A stretch of DNA of 64,000 nt from Siphonodentalium dalli (Eukaryota; Mollusca; Scaphopoda; Gadilida; Siphonodentaliidae): NCBI GenBank assembly GCA_032622095.1, contig CP136061.1, positions 82,620,324-82,684,323 on the forward strand, written 5' to 3'. A program made the position numbers and the translations under genes. The notes beneath the pieces were generated by a model. That model ran no database searches. It saw only the letters and a program-made list of their open reading frames with translations, and had not been told where the DNA came from. Below are positions 48,451 through 59,947 of the stretch, in pieces (position 1 is the stretch's first letter; each line of letters starts with the position of its first letter).

Positions 48451-50378
48451 ATGGTTTGGAATGAAGATATTTCGGCAAAGTTACATCTGTACCGCAGAGT
48501 ATACAAGGAGTTGAGAGATGCAGGAAACCCGAATGAGGGTACACTTTTTCATAACAAAAAAGATGCTAGGAAAGAATTCCGCTTTGAAGTCAACAAAGCA
48601 CTGTGTGTACGCAACCAAGATCTTCGAGCAAAAGTCTTAGGTGTGGGAGAGACGGACAGAATTCAAATGTTCAACCTCACCGGAGACAACGAGGAACGTC
48701 ACACCAATTATATCTGACATCCATGTCGATGGCAAAACATTATCTGATAATATATTCAACGGATGGTCACTACACTTCAGCGAATTGGCAAACATCAACG
48801 ATCACGACTACAACTTTAACTTCCCCAAACAATGCCTTGATTATTACTACATCATAAAATCGAATAGCTCTCCTGACTCTGTACCAACCATTGGAGTAAA
48901 TGAGTTAAGAAAGATTTTATCAACAATGAAGAAGGGAAAAGGTTCAAAACACTAGACAAAAGTGGCTTGAACATCGAACACTAAGTCTTCATCTACGCCT
49001 CTGATAGATTACTCTCTAATATTGCCTCGAGTATCAACAAAATACTGGAAGATTGCGAGATACCATGAAAATTGGAGTAATCACACCAGTCTTCAAACAG
49101 AAAGGCGACAAATGTAACTCAACTACGATCGCAGTCAACTGCAAGTCCTCATCACCTGTGCGCACCACTACAGCCAGCTCCATAGCTATCCATAGATATC
49201 CATTACAACCCCAGAAGAGCGTAACAGTCGAAATCAATCCACTCAACCGAGCTAAAAACAACAATAATTACACCTTGAGTATCATGCTGACTGCAGATAC
49301 TGCTCCACATTTGGGAATAATCCGATCCACCAGCATCGAAAAGACGAAAAGAGAAACAGTTGGTAATAACATTAAAAAAAAAGTAAATGCTCTTGATCCA
49401 ATCAGCTGTTTACATCTATACCAGACTTACGTTGTTCTTGTACTGCTGTATGGTTGTGAAGTCCTACAACCGCAAGGATCCAACCTACTTGACCTTGAGA
49501 TGTTCAAGAAAAAAAAACTCTTAAGAGAATAATGTATCTACCAACCAGAGCAGCTGATCTTGCTACCTACATCCTCTCTGGAATACTCCCTATTGAAGCC
49601 CAGTTGGACATCCGGATACTCTGCCTCTACTACGTCGTCTGTACAGATGATACCAGCCTTGAAAAACAGATTGCTGAACGTCAAATCACAATCAAATCTG
49701 CCGACAGCTCCAGCTGGTTTGTAGCTACAAGTAGACTGATGCTGAAATATGACACCAGATGCAAGAGACCTACATCACAGCCCATTCTCCAAAACACAAT
49801 GGAAAAACCTGACTAAAAACGCTGTTTCCAAATACAAGACAAACAACATTTCTGAGCAAGCCAGCATCTCTATAAGCCTCACACACCTGAGTACCCACGC
49901 TTTCCAGCCTGGTAAACCACATTCAATACTTAAAGCTGACATCAACCCAGAAAAAGCGGCTGCAATGCTTGATATTCGACTACAACTAGCAACAATGATC
50001 TACAACCTAGAAAGCCGTTATTTCACCAAGACAAAGAACGGAAAGTATGCAGACTTTGAGGAGAAGAAGACGAGGACACACATCACTTCCTTCTGACCTG
50101 CTCAACTCTAAAGATACCAGAGAGAAAGAAACAACTCTGCTCACATATAAATACCAACTACTATGCTCTGCCGATTTTGCCCGACTCGATGATAAACAGA
50201 AGATACAAGCCATCTTAGATGTCACTAAACTAGATCCTTCCATTAAAACAATCAGCAGTATGTTTAACCTGCAGCCAACCGATACGGCTACCTGATGCAC
50301 TGCTCCAGACAGAAGAGATTCTTCGACCTTGCCAGAGAAACACGAACTCGCAAAAGGATTAATGTAATCCAGGCACAC
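48451..50378 (+). pseudogene. LINE reverse transcriptase remnant lacking the catalytic core
   Basis: In successive frames: VWNEDISAKLHLYRRVYKEL (48451), DIHVDGKTLSDNIFNGW (about 48715), INKILEDCEI and GVITPVFKQKGDK (about 49030-49110, the RT finger region). It then jumps to HLGIIRS, LYQTYVVLVLLYGCEVL and FKKKKLLRE (49300-49532), ILSGILPIEAQLDIRIL (49570), and a C-terminal zinc-type end DEDTHHFLLTCSTLK (about 50075). The palm motifs between GDK and HLGI, including the YADD box, are missing, so it could not polymerise even without the frameshifts. Confidence 0.7.
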
Positions 50379-50534
50379 AGGTAACTATTTTATTCAGTTA
50401 TTGACATATTTCAAGCTGGTTTCGGGGAAAACTTGTACATATGAACCCCATATGGATGTACATATTTGAGTAATTTTAACTACCTGTTTACTCCTAAAGG
50501 AGGTTGCTCATATGTGAGCGTAAAGAAGAAGTAA

Positions 50535-50672
50535 GTTAACAGTAACCACTATTGTTCGTTAGCTAAACAACACGTTTTAAAACCAAGAACATATTCGAGA
50601 TATAATCAATATTAATCGATAGAAGCATTTCCTGACAGGGGTCTTTGATTCATATCTATAATTATCCACCCC
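50535..50672. mobile_element. MITE-A copy 5, right part
   Basis: It resumes at GTTAACAGTAACCACTATTG and continues to ATCCACC followed by TTAA (50673-50676). An internal deletion removed part of the right TIR between TATAATT and ATCCACC. Confidence 0.75.
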
Positions 50673-50731
50673 TTAACTAACACTAATTCTGATTGGGCAA
50701 AAGCCGTCACATGATAATCCGGGAAAAGGTC

Positions 50732-50757
50732 ATATTGGACTCAATCGAGTCCAATAT
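50732..50757. repeat. Perfect 11-bp hairpin
   Basis: ATATTGGACTC and GAGTCCAATAT flank a 4-nt loop. The following T-tract and GACGTCA motif suggest nothing definite. Confidence 0.7.
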
Positions 50758-51037
50758 TACTTTTTTTTATCGGGACTCCATGACGTCACGAAGTAACTCT
50801 ATTGCCAAATGAATCGGTGAAATTGTGATGCGCGCGCAGTACTCTGGTGGAATCAGCAGACGTTTCAATTCCGCATTGAGGTGCTTTTGTCACTTCCGTG
50901 TTTACTGTTCCAAATCGTGCTTTCTGGTGATCATTACAGGCTTGTATAGAGAATCAAGTGCCGACAAATACCAAAAATAACCACAAAAGTTTTATTCCCA
51001 AAATTTTGATAAACATACAGATGGATAAAAACATGTC

Positions 51038-51187
51038 ATTATACAATGTTGTGCACAGTATGTGTTTTTCTTGTACTCGTCAATGTTTTGATGAAAACTT
51101 ATATTGGAATCGACATGCCAATATGACTTTTCACCACAACCTGGACTTGTACAAGAAAAACGCATACTGTACACACCATTGTATAAT
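51038..51187. repeat. 150-bp imperfect palindrome
   Basis: The outer arms (51038-51076 and 51149-51187) and the inner pair ATATTGG/CCAATAT share one centre near 51112. Mirror-related open frames on both strands are a by-product of the palindrome, not genes. Confidence 0.8.
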
Positions 51188-51190
51188 ACA

Positions 51191-51383
51191 AAATTGTCAA
51201 GTCACAAGTAGAAACAGCCAATCACCGTTCAGTGTTAGAATCGAGGTCAGGTCATAATGAATATTAAAATGAGGACCTCGATTCTAACACTGAGCGGTGA
51301 TTAGCTGTTTCTACTATGTCAGTCATAGAAAGGTCAGGTCACAATGAATAATTAAAATTAGGAACTTTGTGACTTGACAATTT
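51191..51383. repeat. Nested inverted repeat
   Basis: Outer 17-bp arms AAATTGTCAAGTCACAA (51191-51207) and its reverse (51367-51383) enclose inner arms of about 42 bp (51207-51248 and 51273-51314). A direct repeat AGGTCAGGTCA-AATGAATA (about 51245 and 51331) explains the nesting. It immediately follows another palindrome, so this is a foldback cluster. Confidence 0.85.
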
Positions 51384-51920
51384 GTTTTAAAGTTGGAATT
51401 ATCGACAGATTTCTCCTCTATAGAAATTGTTTACTGACGATCTGTTGATTTGTATGAGTAAATAAATTATTAGCCGACAAGAAATCACTGAGCGCTAAAC
51501 GTTTAGTTGATCGTTTGGCCGATTTTTAATTATAGTAAGCCGCGCGGGGGTGAAGTTAGAAGAAGATTTCCGACATTTTGTTCTGAGCCGGATCAAAATG
51601 AAAATTTACGGTCTTCGGAGACAATATTCGGTGGTTAAAAAATTATCAAATGCTATGTATATGAATGGTTTTGATGGGAGTTTGTGGTATTGATTGAAAG
51701 ATGAATTCTTCGCCGATACATCCGTGGTTATATCTGTGGTATTACTGGTGTGAATGAGCTATATTTGATCGATCGGCGAGTGATGGTAAAAAGGTGAATT
51801 TCTACAGTTACCCTTGTGTTATTATTATACCATTAGCGTGAAGCAGGCGCGTATATAGCAGCGGCGTATATGGGCAGCGCAAAAGGGGGGCGGACAGCGG
51901 AGCGCGTTACAGGCCCCTGT
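51384..51920. other. Non-coding interval
   Basis: No supported gene or repeat. Confidence 0.4.
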
Positions 51921-52073
51921 GATATTAATTGATAGAAGCCTTTCCGGACAGGGGTCTTCAGTTCATATTTATTATTTTATACCCACGCAACTATTTCAAA
52001 TTTGTTATGTAAAGAGATAATCCATTAGCCAAAGAAATAGTAATTTAGGAGCGTCTTATCGGATTGAGTACCT
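51921..52073. mobile_element. Joined right ends of MITE-A and MITE-B
   Basis: 51921-52025 is the right end of MITE-A (GATAGAAGCCTTTCCGGACA to GATAATCCAT). It passes directly into the right end of MITE-B (AAAGAAATAGTAATTTAGGA to GAGTACCT), which is followed by TTAA (52074-52077). The left ends of both elements are absent. Confidence 0.8.
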
Positions 52074-52077
52074 TTAA

Positions 52078-53137
52078 CAATCTTAGGTCAAATTATACAA
52101 CCAACAGCACATTTATTGCTGCAGACACACATAAACAGTTTGTGGGAAACCCGAATGATTTAAGCTGAATGGGGGGGGGGGGGGGGGGGTCACTCAACAA
52201 AAATAGAAGGTGCTGAAGTGTACATTGTTTGTGATCGGCACTGATGCAGTTACTTGATATGTGTTCCTAAAAGTCTGGCGCCCATCAGCAGTTCTTTTTC
52301 GGTACATTTTAATTTTCCTTGGAACGTAAACAATTATTCTCCAACAGAAATCGTAGCAGACATGAAACTAAAAGTCATTTAGAACGAGAATTGAAAACAT
52401 GTGTACCCTTCAGCACATTTTCAAAACCTGTGTACCCTTCAGCACTGTTTTTGGTGAGAATGACCCCTTCAGTATGATTTACCCTTATTCACACAAAACG
52501 CCTCACTGTCTTTACCTATAACTGTTCTTATATACAACTGACAGAAATTATTGTGTCATGAATAATTTGGCCGACACAGCCATTCTTTTAACTAAGTGAG
52601 GCAAGGTCACATTTGAGGGTGACGTTTGTTACCCATGTTGTTTAATTTATTGTTATATGTAAAATTCCAAAATTGAAGTCGTACGGGGTATGGTTACTTT
52701 TATTACAGATATAGAGCACTTTCAAAGTTCAAATATCACATCCACCTAGCAGGGACAGCCCGGTGGTCCCAGACACGAGGACATTAATGTACAAATTCTA
52801 CCCCTTCGATTGAACAAAACCATTTCGTACTGCACCTAGAATCTGGACTATGTTTACAAACCAATTATTATTGGATGACGTCCAACATGGTTTGCATGTT
52901 GGTTGTTAGATTGCAATTTTAATCAACGCTTCGGGAACACATTGTAGGGAAATATATGTTAGTTCTACCCTACCAATGTGATATAGACAGTTTCAGTCAT
53001 CGTAATGGGTTGTTTATGTCTCATCAGGATACGGGTGTAGTGAATGCTTTACCATTACATCGATGTATAGTGTGAATCCTCTTGTGTAGACTCAAGGTTC
53101 CCGACTGCTGAAATGTTTTATATCAAATATCACATTG
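52078..53137. other. Non-coding, with poly-G tract
   Basis: A run of about 19 G lies near 52171-52189. Between about 53060 and 53137 there is a decayed ninth finger of the adjacent minus-strand zinc-finger gene. Confidence 0.5.
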
Positions 53138-53863
53138 TTACGGGCGATCACCGGTGTGGTTCATCTTATGTCTCATTAGGTCGCTTGTTGTGGTGAGTGA
53201 TTTCCCGCAAATATCACATTGATACGGCCGGTCACCGGTGTGGGTTCTCTTATGGCACGTCAGATGGCTTGATTTAGTAAATGATTTCCCGCATATATCG
53301 CATTCATATGGCTTGTCTCCGGTGTGAATCCTCTTATGTTCAGTCAATTGTGCCGATACAGTGAACGATTTTTCACAAATATCGCATTGATACGGTTGAT
53401 CTCCGGTGTGGATTCTTTTATGTCTCGTCCGATCGCTTGAACGACTGAATGCTTTCCCGCATATATCACATTGATAAGGGCGGACACCAGAGTGAATTCT
53501 CTTATGCATCTTCAGGTCACCTGATTTAGTAAATGATTTTGTACAAATGTCGCATTGATATGGCTTCTCTCCTGTGTGAATTCTCTTGTGTTCGATCAAA
53601 TTACCAAACTGCGTGAACGATTTTTGACAAATACCACATTCATATGGTCGATCTCCGGAGTGAGTTCTTTTATGTGCCATCAGATTACCTGAGTGATTAA
53701 ATGATTTACCGCATATATCGCATTCACATGGCTTGTCTCCCGAGTGAATTTTTTTATGTCTCATCAGACTACTTGAATGATTGAATGCTTTCTCGCATAT
53801 ATCGCAAGGATACGGTTGACCGCTGGTGTGGGTCATCTTCTGACCAATTAATGAGCTTGACAT
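53138..53863 (-). CDS. Poly-C2H2 zinc-finger protein, 8 fingers
   Basis: The open frame reaches 53947 at a TTG, but the first ATG is at 53863 (241 residues). A short leader (MSSSLIGQKMTHTSGQPYP) precedes eight regular C2H2 fingers (CDICEKAF/CDICGKSF), all with complete zinc ligands. Linkers mix HTGDRPY, HTGEKPY, HSGDKPC and HTGDQPY, closer to the general TGEKP linker than in the 13-19 kb array. The helices are varied (HSSSL, HSGNL, QFGNL, KSGDL, RSSDR, VSAQL, KSSHL, TTSDL), so the fingers have not been homogenised. The frame ends at a TAA replacing the tyrosine of DRPYQCD, and finger-like sequence continues to about 53060. Probable nuclear DNA-binding protein; upstream exons are possible. Confidence 0.8.
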   Translation of the reverse strand: MSSSLIGQKMTHTSGQPYPCDICEKAFNHSSSLMRHKKIHSGDKPCECDICGKSFNHSGNLMAHKRTHSGDRPYECGICQKSFTQFGNLIEHKRIHTGEKPYQCDICTKSFTKSGDLKMHKRIHSGVRPYQCDICGKAFSRSSDRTRHKRIHTGDQPYQCDICEKSFTVSAQLTEHKRIHTGDKPYECDICGKSFTKSSHLTCHKRTHTGDRPYQCDICGKSLTTTSDLMRHKMNHTGDRP

Positions 53864-54433
53864 GGAAATAATTTTGTTCGAATATCGCAATGGTATAAAA
53901 ATATTCAATTTTCCCCAAACAAATGGTCGATTGAGTCTGCAATTCAATTATACTTCATTACAATATTTGGAGATCTATGGTCGGAAATTGGAGCCAAGTG
54001 AGTAGTTCCACACAAATATCAGACAATGGCAATAAGAATAACCATCGAACAGGAATCTGTAAATGTACGGTAATCGTGTTACGAGATGATTCTTCCGGAT
54101 AATATTAATAAATAGGCTGTAATATATCAGTGGCGAAGTTTCAAAGACGACTCAATACCTTGCCACAATAATACGGTCAGCGTATGCTGGTTAATATAAC
54201 TAATTAACATCTCCAAAGAGAACATACAATGGCCAAAAATGAGCAAACGTTGTAAAATTGATTTCTTGTTCTTTTGTTTCCGGCGTCAGAATATATTTAG
54301 TACTGATTAATGGATATATGTATTGAACGTTCAATTCCGTTTGCTTTCAGTCGCGCTGGCGACTTTGTGCAATGCTTGTTTTGTTTGGGGTTTATTGTCG
54401 TTTCAATGAATAGAACATTTCACGAGGTGATCA
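53864..54433. other. Non-coding interval
   Basis: Upstream flank of the minus-strand zinc-finger gene. No promoter element was convincing. Confidence 0.4.
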
Positions 54434-55557
54434 CAGAGACGTGGCGACAGAGGGTTTTTGGGGGGGGGGGAGGTCTCACCCCCCTCAAAATTTTCAACAG
54501 TTGGAAATTTCATACCTGTCTAAACATTAGTTGGAAATTTCACACCAACAATAGGTTTAATATGTTCTTGTAGTTTGATTTTCAAACTATTTATTGGGGG
54601 GGGGGGGGGTAATTGTTCTTGGACCAATATTTGCATATTTTCCCACTTTGTCAAAATTTTGGTTTGAAATGGTCATCAGTTGGAAAGTTTCCAACCTTAG
54701 GGGAGGTGACAGGTTGGAAATTTCCAACATTTGGAAAGCTTGTGCATGGTCCCGTGGCCAGTCAAAAACTGCTAGTTAATTTAAGAAAACAATATTGTCA
54801 TACATTTGGTCAACATTGTCATTGGAATTGTCATCAGTAACTGTTGGAAATTTTCCAACCTAAGTGGGGGTGTCAGGTTTGAAATTTCCAACTCTAGGAA
54901 GGCTTGAAGCTAGTCTATTGATACTAGGATTTTGCGATTTTATTGTTCAGATTTCAAAATTTTCACACACCAGGCCGAACCATGGTCGCCCCGGTGTGTC
55001 ATTGTCCCTCACCGTGGCCAATACAAAACTACCAATTAGTTTAACAAAACAATATTTTACTACATTTGGTCAAACTTGTGGACTGAAATAGTCATCAGTT
55101 GGAGAATTTTCCAATCTGAGGGGGAATATGAGGTTTGAAATTTCCAACACTAGGAAAGCTTCAGCTGAGGCCACTCTAGATGCAAGGATTTGCGATTTTC
55201 TTGTATATTTTTCAAAATGTTCTCAAACCGGGCCGAACAACTACGGTCAGCCTGGTATATCCTGGTCTCCTCCCCGTAGCCGTGTGCATTTGCCTGGAGT
55301 TAGACCACCAGATGTTAGGATTTATGCAATTTTTCAGGTTAAAATATCTTAATGTTCTCATACCGGGAATATAGAACCGTTGTTTATGAATATATAGGAT
55401 ATTAGGCCTGAGCACTGATGGTGCAAATGGAATTATGGAATTATGCAAACTTGTGCTTGGTCTGATTCTGATTCAAGGAGGGGGGGGGGGGGTGCAGTTG
55501 GAATTCCCCCAAGGTGGACACCCCCAACGGAAACCCTCTAGCCACGTCCCTTCCCTG
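54434..55557. mobile_element. Non-autonomous DNA transposon with poly-G and internal repeats
   Basis: The ends match as inverted repeats around ACGTGGCGACAGAGGGTTT (left) and, reversed on the right, ACGTGGCTAGAGGGTTT. The right terminus is CCCTG and the left starts CAGAG. TGATCA/ATCA recurs at both borders. Inside are three diverged tandem units with TTGGAAA-TTTCCAA motifs (about 54680, 54843, 55098) and G-runs near both ends. CAGNG-type termini recall hAT elements, but the short target repeat is not typical. Confidence 0.5.
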
Positions 55558-55768
55558 ATCAGTTTTATTGATAGAATAAAATAGAATATTTGTAGTTGCG
55601 AATCACGGCGCCTTAAACGGCTGAATGATCGTTATAGCGATCAGAATAATAATGAAACACAAAAACAAGTGAATGATTGGTAATATAACAAGTACAATTG
55701 GATAATTAAAAACAAAGACATATATTATATGTAACAACTATATATTTATGTCAATCGTGGGCAATTAA

Positions 55769-55846
55769 AGGTCGATTATCTCTTTGTAAACATGTGTTAT
55801 ATAGTTGCCTGGGTATAAAATATTAGATCTGAATCGAATACCAAGG
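55769..55846. mobile_element. MITE-A left-end fragment
   Basis: TTAA (55765-55768) is followed by AGGTCGATTATCTCTTTG and about 78 bp of MITE-A left end. Homology stops at CCAAGGACGGATCC, which itself resembles a transposon terminus with a G/C-rich subterminal region. Confidence 0.75.
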
Positions 55847-57061
55847 ACGGATCCAATGGGGGCGCAACCGGCCCGCCCCCCCCTATTTCGCCAGAGTAAG
55901 GAATTTTTGTGAGGTGTCCTGGCGTCATTTGTCTCAGGGCGCCCAAAGATTCCGCACTGAATATTGCTAACATTCATGCAAATACAGCAGTTTACATTAC
56001 TCAAACGTATACAGTTATTTTAACTTAAATTACTTCAATTTGGTAATATGTATAGCCATGCAAGGGGCTAATCCAACATCACGGTTGGACGTGAGGTCCT
56101 TGGACGGCCGAGCGTCTCGTATTCAGGTCTATGTTCCATGTTTTCGTTGATATGATTATTGTTATTGGTCCTTGAATCAAGCGGTATAAATATAGTGGGG
56201 GTTCTAGCATATGTATATGTAATTACATGACAATGCACACAATGGACTCCCGCCAGCTTTGAACTATCTTTGCATGAGTAATGGTCCCAGCAATGATTAT
56301 ACCCTTGAGAGTATTGCTGGTCTGACGAACACATTTAGAAACCGAGAGTAGCTAAATATTGTTGATACATGTATAAAGCTTTAAGAGATGACTAAGCTGT
56401 TCCACTTTGGGTTCCATATTATTAAAGGGGGAATGTACCATAAATTATAAATTCGACCATTTATGGGGCAATCTCCTTTTATACTCAACATAATGTATGC
56501 AACAAAATTGTATGCATGAATTTGAGCCATGGGTGAGTACAAAATACACTCATGTGCTCTGTGAATGGTGCATATTACACATGTGTATGTTTTATTTGTT
56601 ACCCAATAAACAATTAGTAGTAGTAGGTAATTATAATGAAAATGAATTTATAAACCTCTTTGGGTTCCTTATTTTTAAATACCCGTGGCGGTTTGAAGTC
56701 TGAAATAATGCTCTTTGTTACATACATGCCGGTTCTCTTCTGGGGATCAACGTATGTATGTCAATAAATACGTCAAACACCTTGATGCGGTCCCGACATT
56801 TCTTTGATATGCAACAATAAAGAGCGTTATTTATTAGTCCATTCCCGATACGAAAAATACAGAGCGTGTGTCTCATTTCTGTGCGCAAATTTAAACAGCT
56901 GGAATATTGCTATGGAATTGGCCAATTTTTTCAGAGTATATAGATGTGTAGATCGGTATTTAGTGTATTTATCGATATATTCGTTTAAATCTAAAGAAAA
57001 GGGCATTTATTATCAGCTCAAAAGATATGATTGTGGGAAATTGATTTGACCCAATAATTAA
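55847..57061. other. Non-coding interval
   Basis: No supported gene. One CGCTCTTTAT motif (reverse strand) lies at 56817-56826, with a second AGAGCG 40 bp on. Confidence 0.4.
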
Positions 57062-57256
57062 GTAATTATACACCCAAATGTTCGGGTACTAAAATCGCCC
57101 ACCGCAGAAGGGACATTAATATTGGGTAAATTGTTACCCCTGCGTTGAGTAAAAACATTGCACAGCCTTGGGTAACATTTACCCAACGTTCGCGTGGTGC
57201 TATCTGCTACATGCACCATTGTGTTGTGTTTACCCAACGCGATTTTGAGTGTATGA
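57062..57256. mobile_element. Short foldback MITE with TTGGGTAA motifs
   Basis: The segment starts ATACACCCAAATG and ends ATTTTGAGTGTAT, giving short inverted termini. In between, TTGGGTAA/TTACCC/TTTACCCAACG motifs recur in both orientations. Elements built of repeated TTGGGTAA with ACACYCAAA-like ends are common in animal genomes. Confidence 0.55.
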
Positions 57257-59448
57257 CAGACTATATATAATATAATACACTGGCACATGATATATAATTC
57301 TGCACCAGCGCAACTCCAGTCATGAAATGGTTAAAGATCAACCGCCCGATTTGACACCAAATTAGTCAAACTTTCCAAATATGTATCAGCTTATGTATAC
57401 AAGACAAAAGAAAACTACTAACAATCACAGTAATTTTATATGGCACAAGCATCGCGAAAATCCACAAGGGAATCCATCAGTTTTACGTTGAAAACTAGTA
57501 TAAACGATCATAATTTTTCAGAGACGATCATGGCAAAAATTCAAAACGTGTTAAATTCCCCCTTATGAAGACGATATCTGACCATCAGAACTCATTTTTA
57601 ATTTATTTATATTAATATATTTAATGTGTTCATTGACACGATCTATATATTTTCTGTTCTAGAAAACGTACAAATGGTATATGTGTGGTGTCAACAACAA
57701 CACCAACAACAACAACAACAACCTTTCCTATACGAAATGGATTCTACCATTCAGTTATACATTGGACTAGTCCATCATTCATTTGGAGGGGTGTTCAGAA
57801 AAAAATAGCAGAGACAGACAAACATAAACTAATACACCAGCATAATGATTCATATTAACTGGTGGGAAATGTTAAGATAAAAAGTTCAACAATTTGTTGA
57901 ACTTATTATCTGAACATTTTTTAAGGAAACTACTCGTCAATGAGTATTTGGTATAGGAAGGGTTAATGTTGCATGGTGCATATCACTTATTTTGACGAAA
58001 AACTTACAAGCCGGTCGTGTCCGTGTATTCCCCGAAAACCACACTTGTTACCTTAAAAATACCCCGTACGTGTGGGTGAGCTTAGCGACATGTATGACAT
58101 GTACGATAATATTATTACCAGGAACACGTGCACTGGATTGCCCTGGATTGAGATCATCCGTGTTAATATGCTTCCCAGAATGCATCTTGTATACAATGTA
58201 CTCAAGTCAAGTACACACTTGAGAACTTACGTCACGACAACGATGGTGTATCCTGCATCTAATCAGCTTTATGTTAACCCTGTCTCTACTAAATGGATTC
58301 TCCCATCAGTGATAAATGTATACACCGGAATGGTCTACTAGTCATCTAGAGGGATGTTCAAAAATATAAGCAGACACCATATACTATTAATTGCAGATTG
58401 ATTCATATTCATTGGTAGATAATACGATAATATGTTTAATGACATTTATTTTGTTGAATTTATTATCTGAAAACTACTTAAGGCAACTAAACTCGTCAAT
58501 GATCATTTAGTATAAAAACGGTTAAAGCCACACACATACTTCGCTCATTTTTTTGCGTTATTTTATATGTACAAAATGTAAAAAGGGATTAGGGGAAACG
58601 TTTGTCAACTTATGAATCCCCCCTCTTCGTTGTCCGCTCCCCCCCCCCCACCATCGGTACTCCTAAAATCAAATAAGGAGGGTGATTATTGTTCTGTTGG
58701 GTTTATATAGCTATTTTGGCTCATCTCAATTGACATTTCAATACGCATAGGAGTACCAGTTTGCCTCCATATTACAGGTGCTGGCAAACTAATATATGCC
58801 TTAACTTGCCCTCAAGTCAACATCTCGATCCACATTTGCTCAAATAAGGAAAATATTTTTTTTGTTTTTATTGTGATAATAAAATTATAAGATCAATATT
58901 AAAAATTTGGAGTTCTATAAATTGTTTTCCATCATTCTTGGAGATTTGGGTTTCCTGAGTTGAGTCAGGTTTGTTCTGTGGCTCTCCTCAGGCGAGTCTC
59001 CTGTAGTTATAAACAGCCAGTCTAAAATGCATCCTTAAACAAATGCAAGATGTTTCAGTTGGAACACAGATATACAATTATTTAAAGGGTTGGTTCTTTA
59101 ATATGGGTGCTATCTTCCAAAGAACGGGAACACAGTTTTTTCATTTCTCTATATGGGTGGAAGTGATCACAAAATGTATACTATTCTCCAATTTATCTCT
59201 TGTAGTCAATAAACATTGAATTAATTACCTAGGAGAAAGTTAAAAATTGTAGCAACGCATAGCAAAATTGCTCACAAAGTCACAAAAATAAAGCGGGGAA
59301 TAAATTTCTAAGTTATTATCTGTTCCTTAATAATGTACTTCATTGTGTAGGAGAATGTCCTAAATCGAAATGTCACGATTTCAGTGACGTTGTGAGCGAA
59401 TTTTCTGTGCGTTGCTTACAATTATGAATATTCTCAGAAGAATAGGCG
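57257..59448. other. Non-coding interval
   Basis: Contains a CAA microsatellite (about 57690-57722) and a C-run near 58640. No supported gene. Confidence 0.4.
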
Positions 59449-59790
59449 CCTCGTTAGCCTCACATCTAAAAATAGAATCTTTGGTTCTAAAATTGGTTGT
59501 GGGTGTCTCGTTCGCCCCACTTCTAAAAATAGAATCTTTGGGTCTAAAATTGTTTGAGGGTAAAATTGTTTGAGGGTAAATTGTTTGAGGGTAAAATTGG
59601 TTGTACTAAAATATTCTCAAAACTTCCAAAATATCAAAACCCAAAACTTCCAAAATTTCAAAACCCAAAACTTCCAAAATTTCAAAACCCAAAACTTATT
59701 TTTCCAAAACAAAAAATTTCAAAACTTCCAAAAAATTTCAAAACCCCAAAATTTCAAAAAAGAAAAAATTTCAAAACCCTACAAAATTAT
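59449..59790. repeat. Cluster of short tandem repeats left of the Polinton-like genes
   Basis: Two copies of a block of about 58 bp (CTAAAAATAGAATCTTTGG core, about 59467 and 59525), then four copies of TTGTTTGAGGGTAAAA (about 59550-59595), then three or more copies of CTTCCAAAATTTCAAAACCC with decayed derivatives to 59790. The lysine/asparagine-rich open frame across it is a translation of the repeat. Confidence 0.75.
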
Positions 59791-59947
59791 TTCTCTAAAA
59801 AAAAAAGTTTAAATAAAAAATTTATAACGAGTTTTCGGTTTCTGATAATCTCGATATTAAAAAAATGTCGAATGTTAAATTATTTGCGTGTAATATCTTT
59901 CGTTATTTTTTTTTGTTCAACCAATGTTTCAATGTATTTATTAATCG

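Larger units (their letters stand above)
45633..50534 (+). mobile_element. Nearly full-length but dead LINE (PHD-EN-RT type), 4.9 kb
   Basis: It is inserted inside MITE-A, with GTTAACA repeated on both sides (45626-45632 and 50535-50541), a 7-bp target duplication. The order on the plus strand is: 5' UTR, an ORF1-like part with a PHD finger, an APE-type endonuclease, fragmented reverse transcriptase, a C-terminal region with a zinc-binding end, and a 3' UTR ending GTAAAGAAGAAGTAA. Numerous stops and frameshifts, loss of the RT core and repeated internal segments show that it is inactive. Confidence 0.8.

Noticed and set aside
50958-51257. Cysteine-containing ORFs on both strands
   Set aside because: The two proteins resemble each other only because the DNA is a palindrome.
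57058-57288. Minus-strand 76-residue ORF
   Set aside because: It coincides with a TTGGGTAA foldback MITE; no coding evidence.
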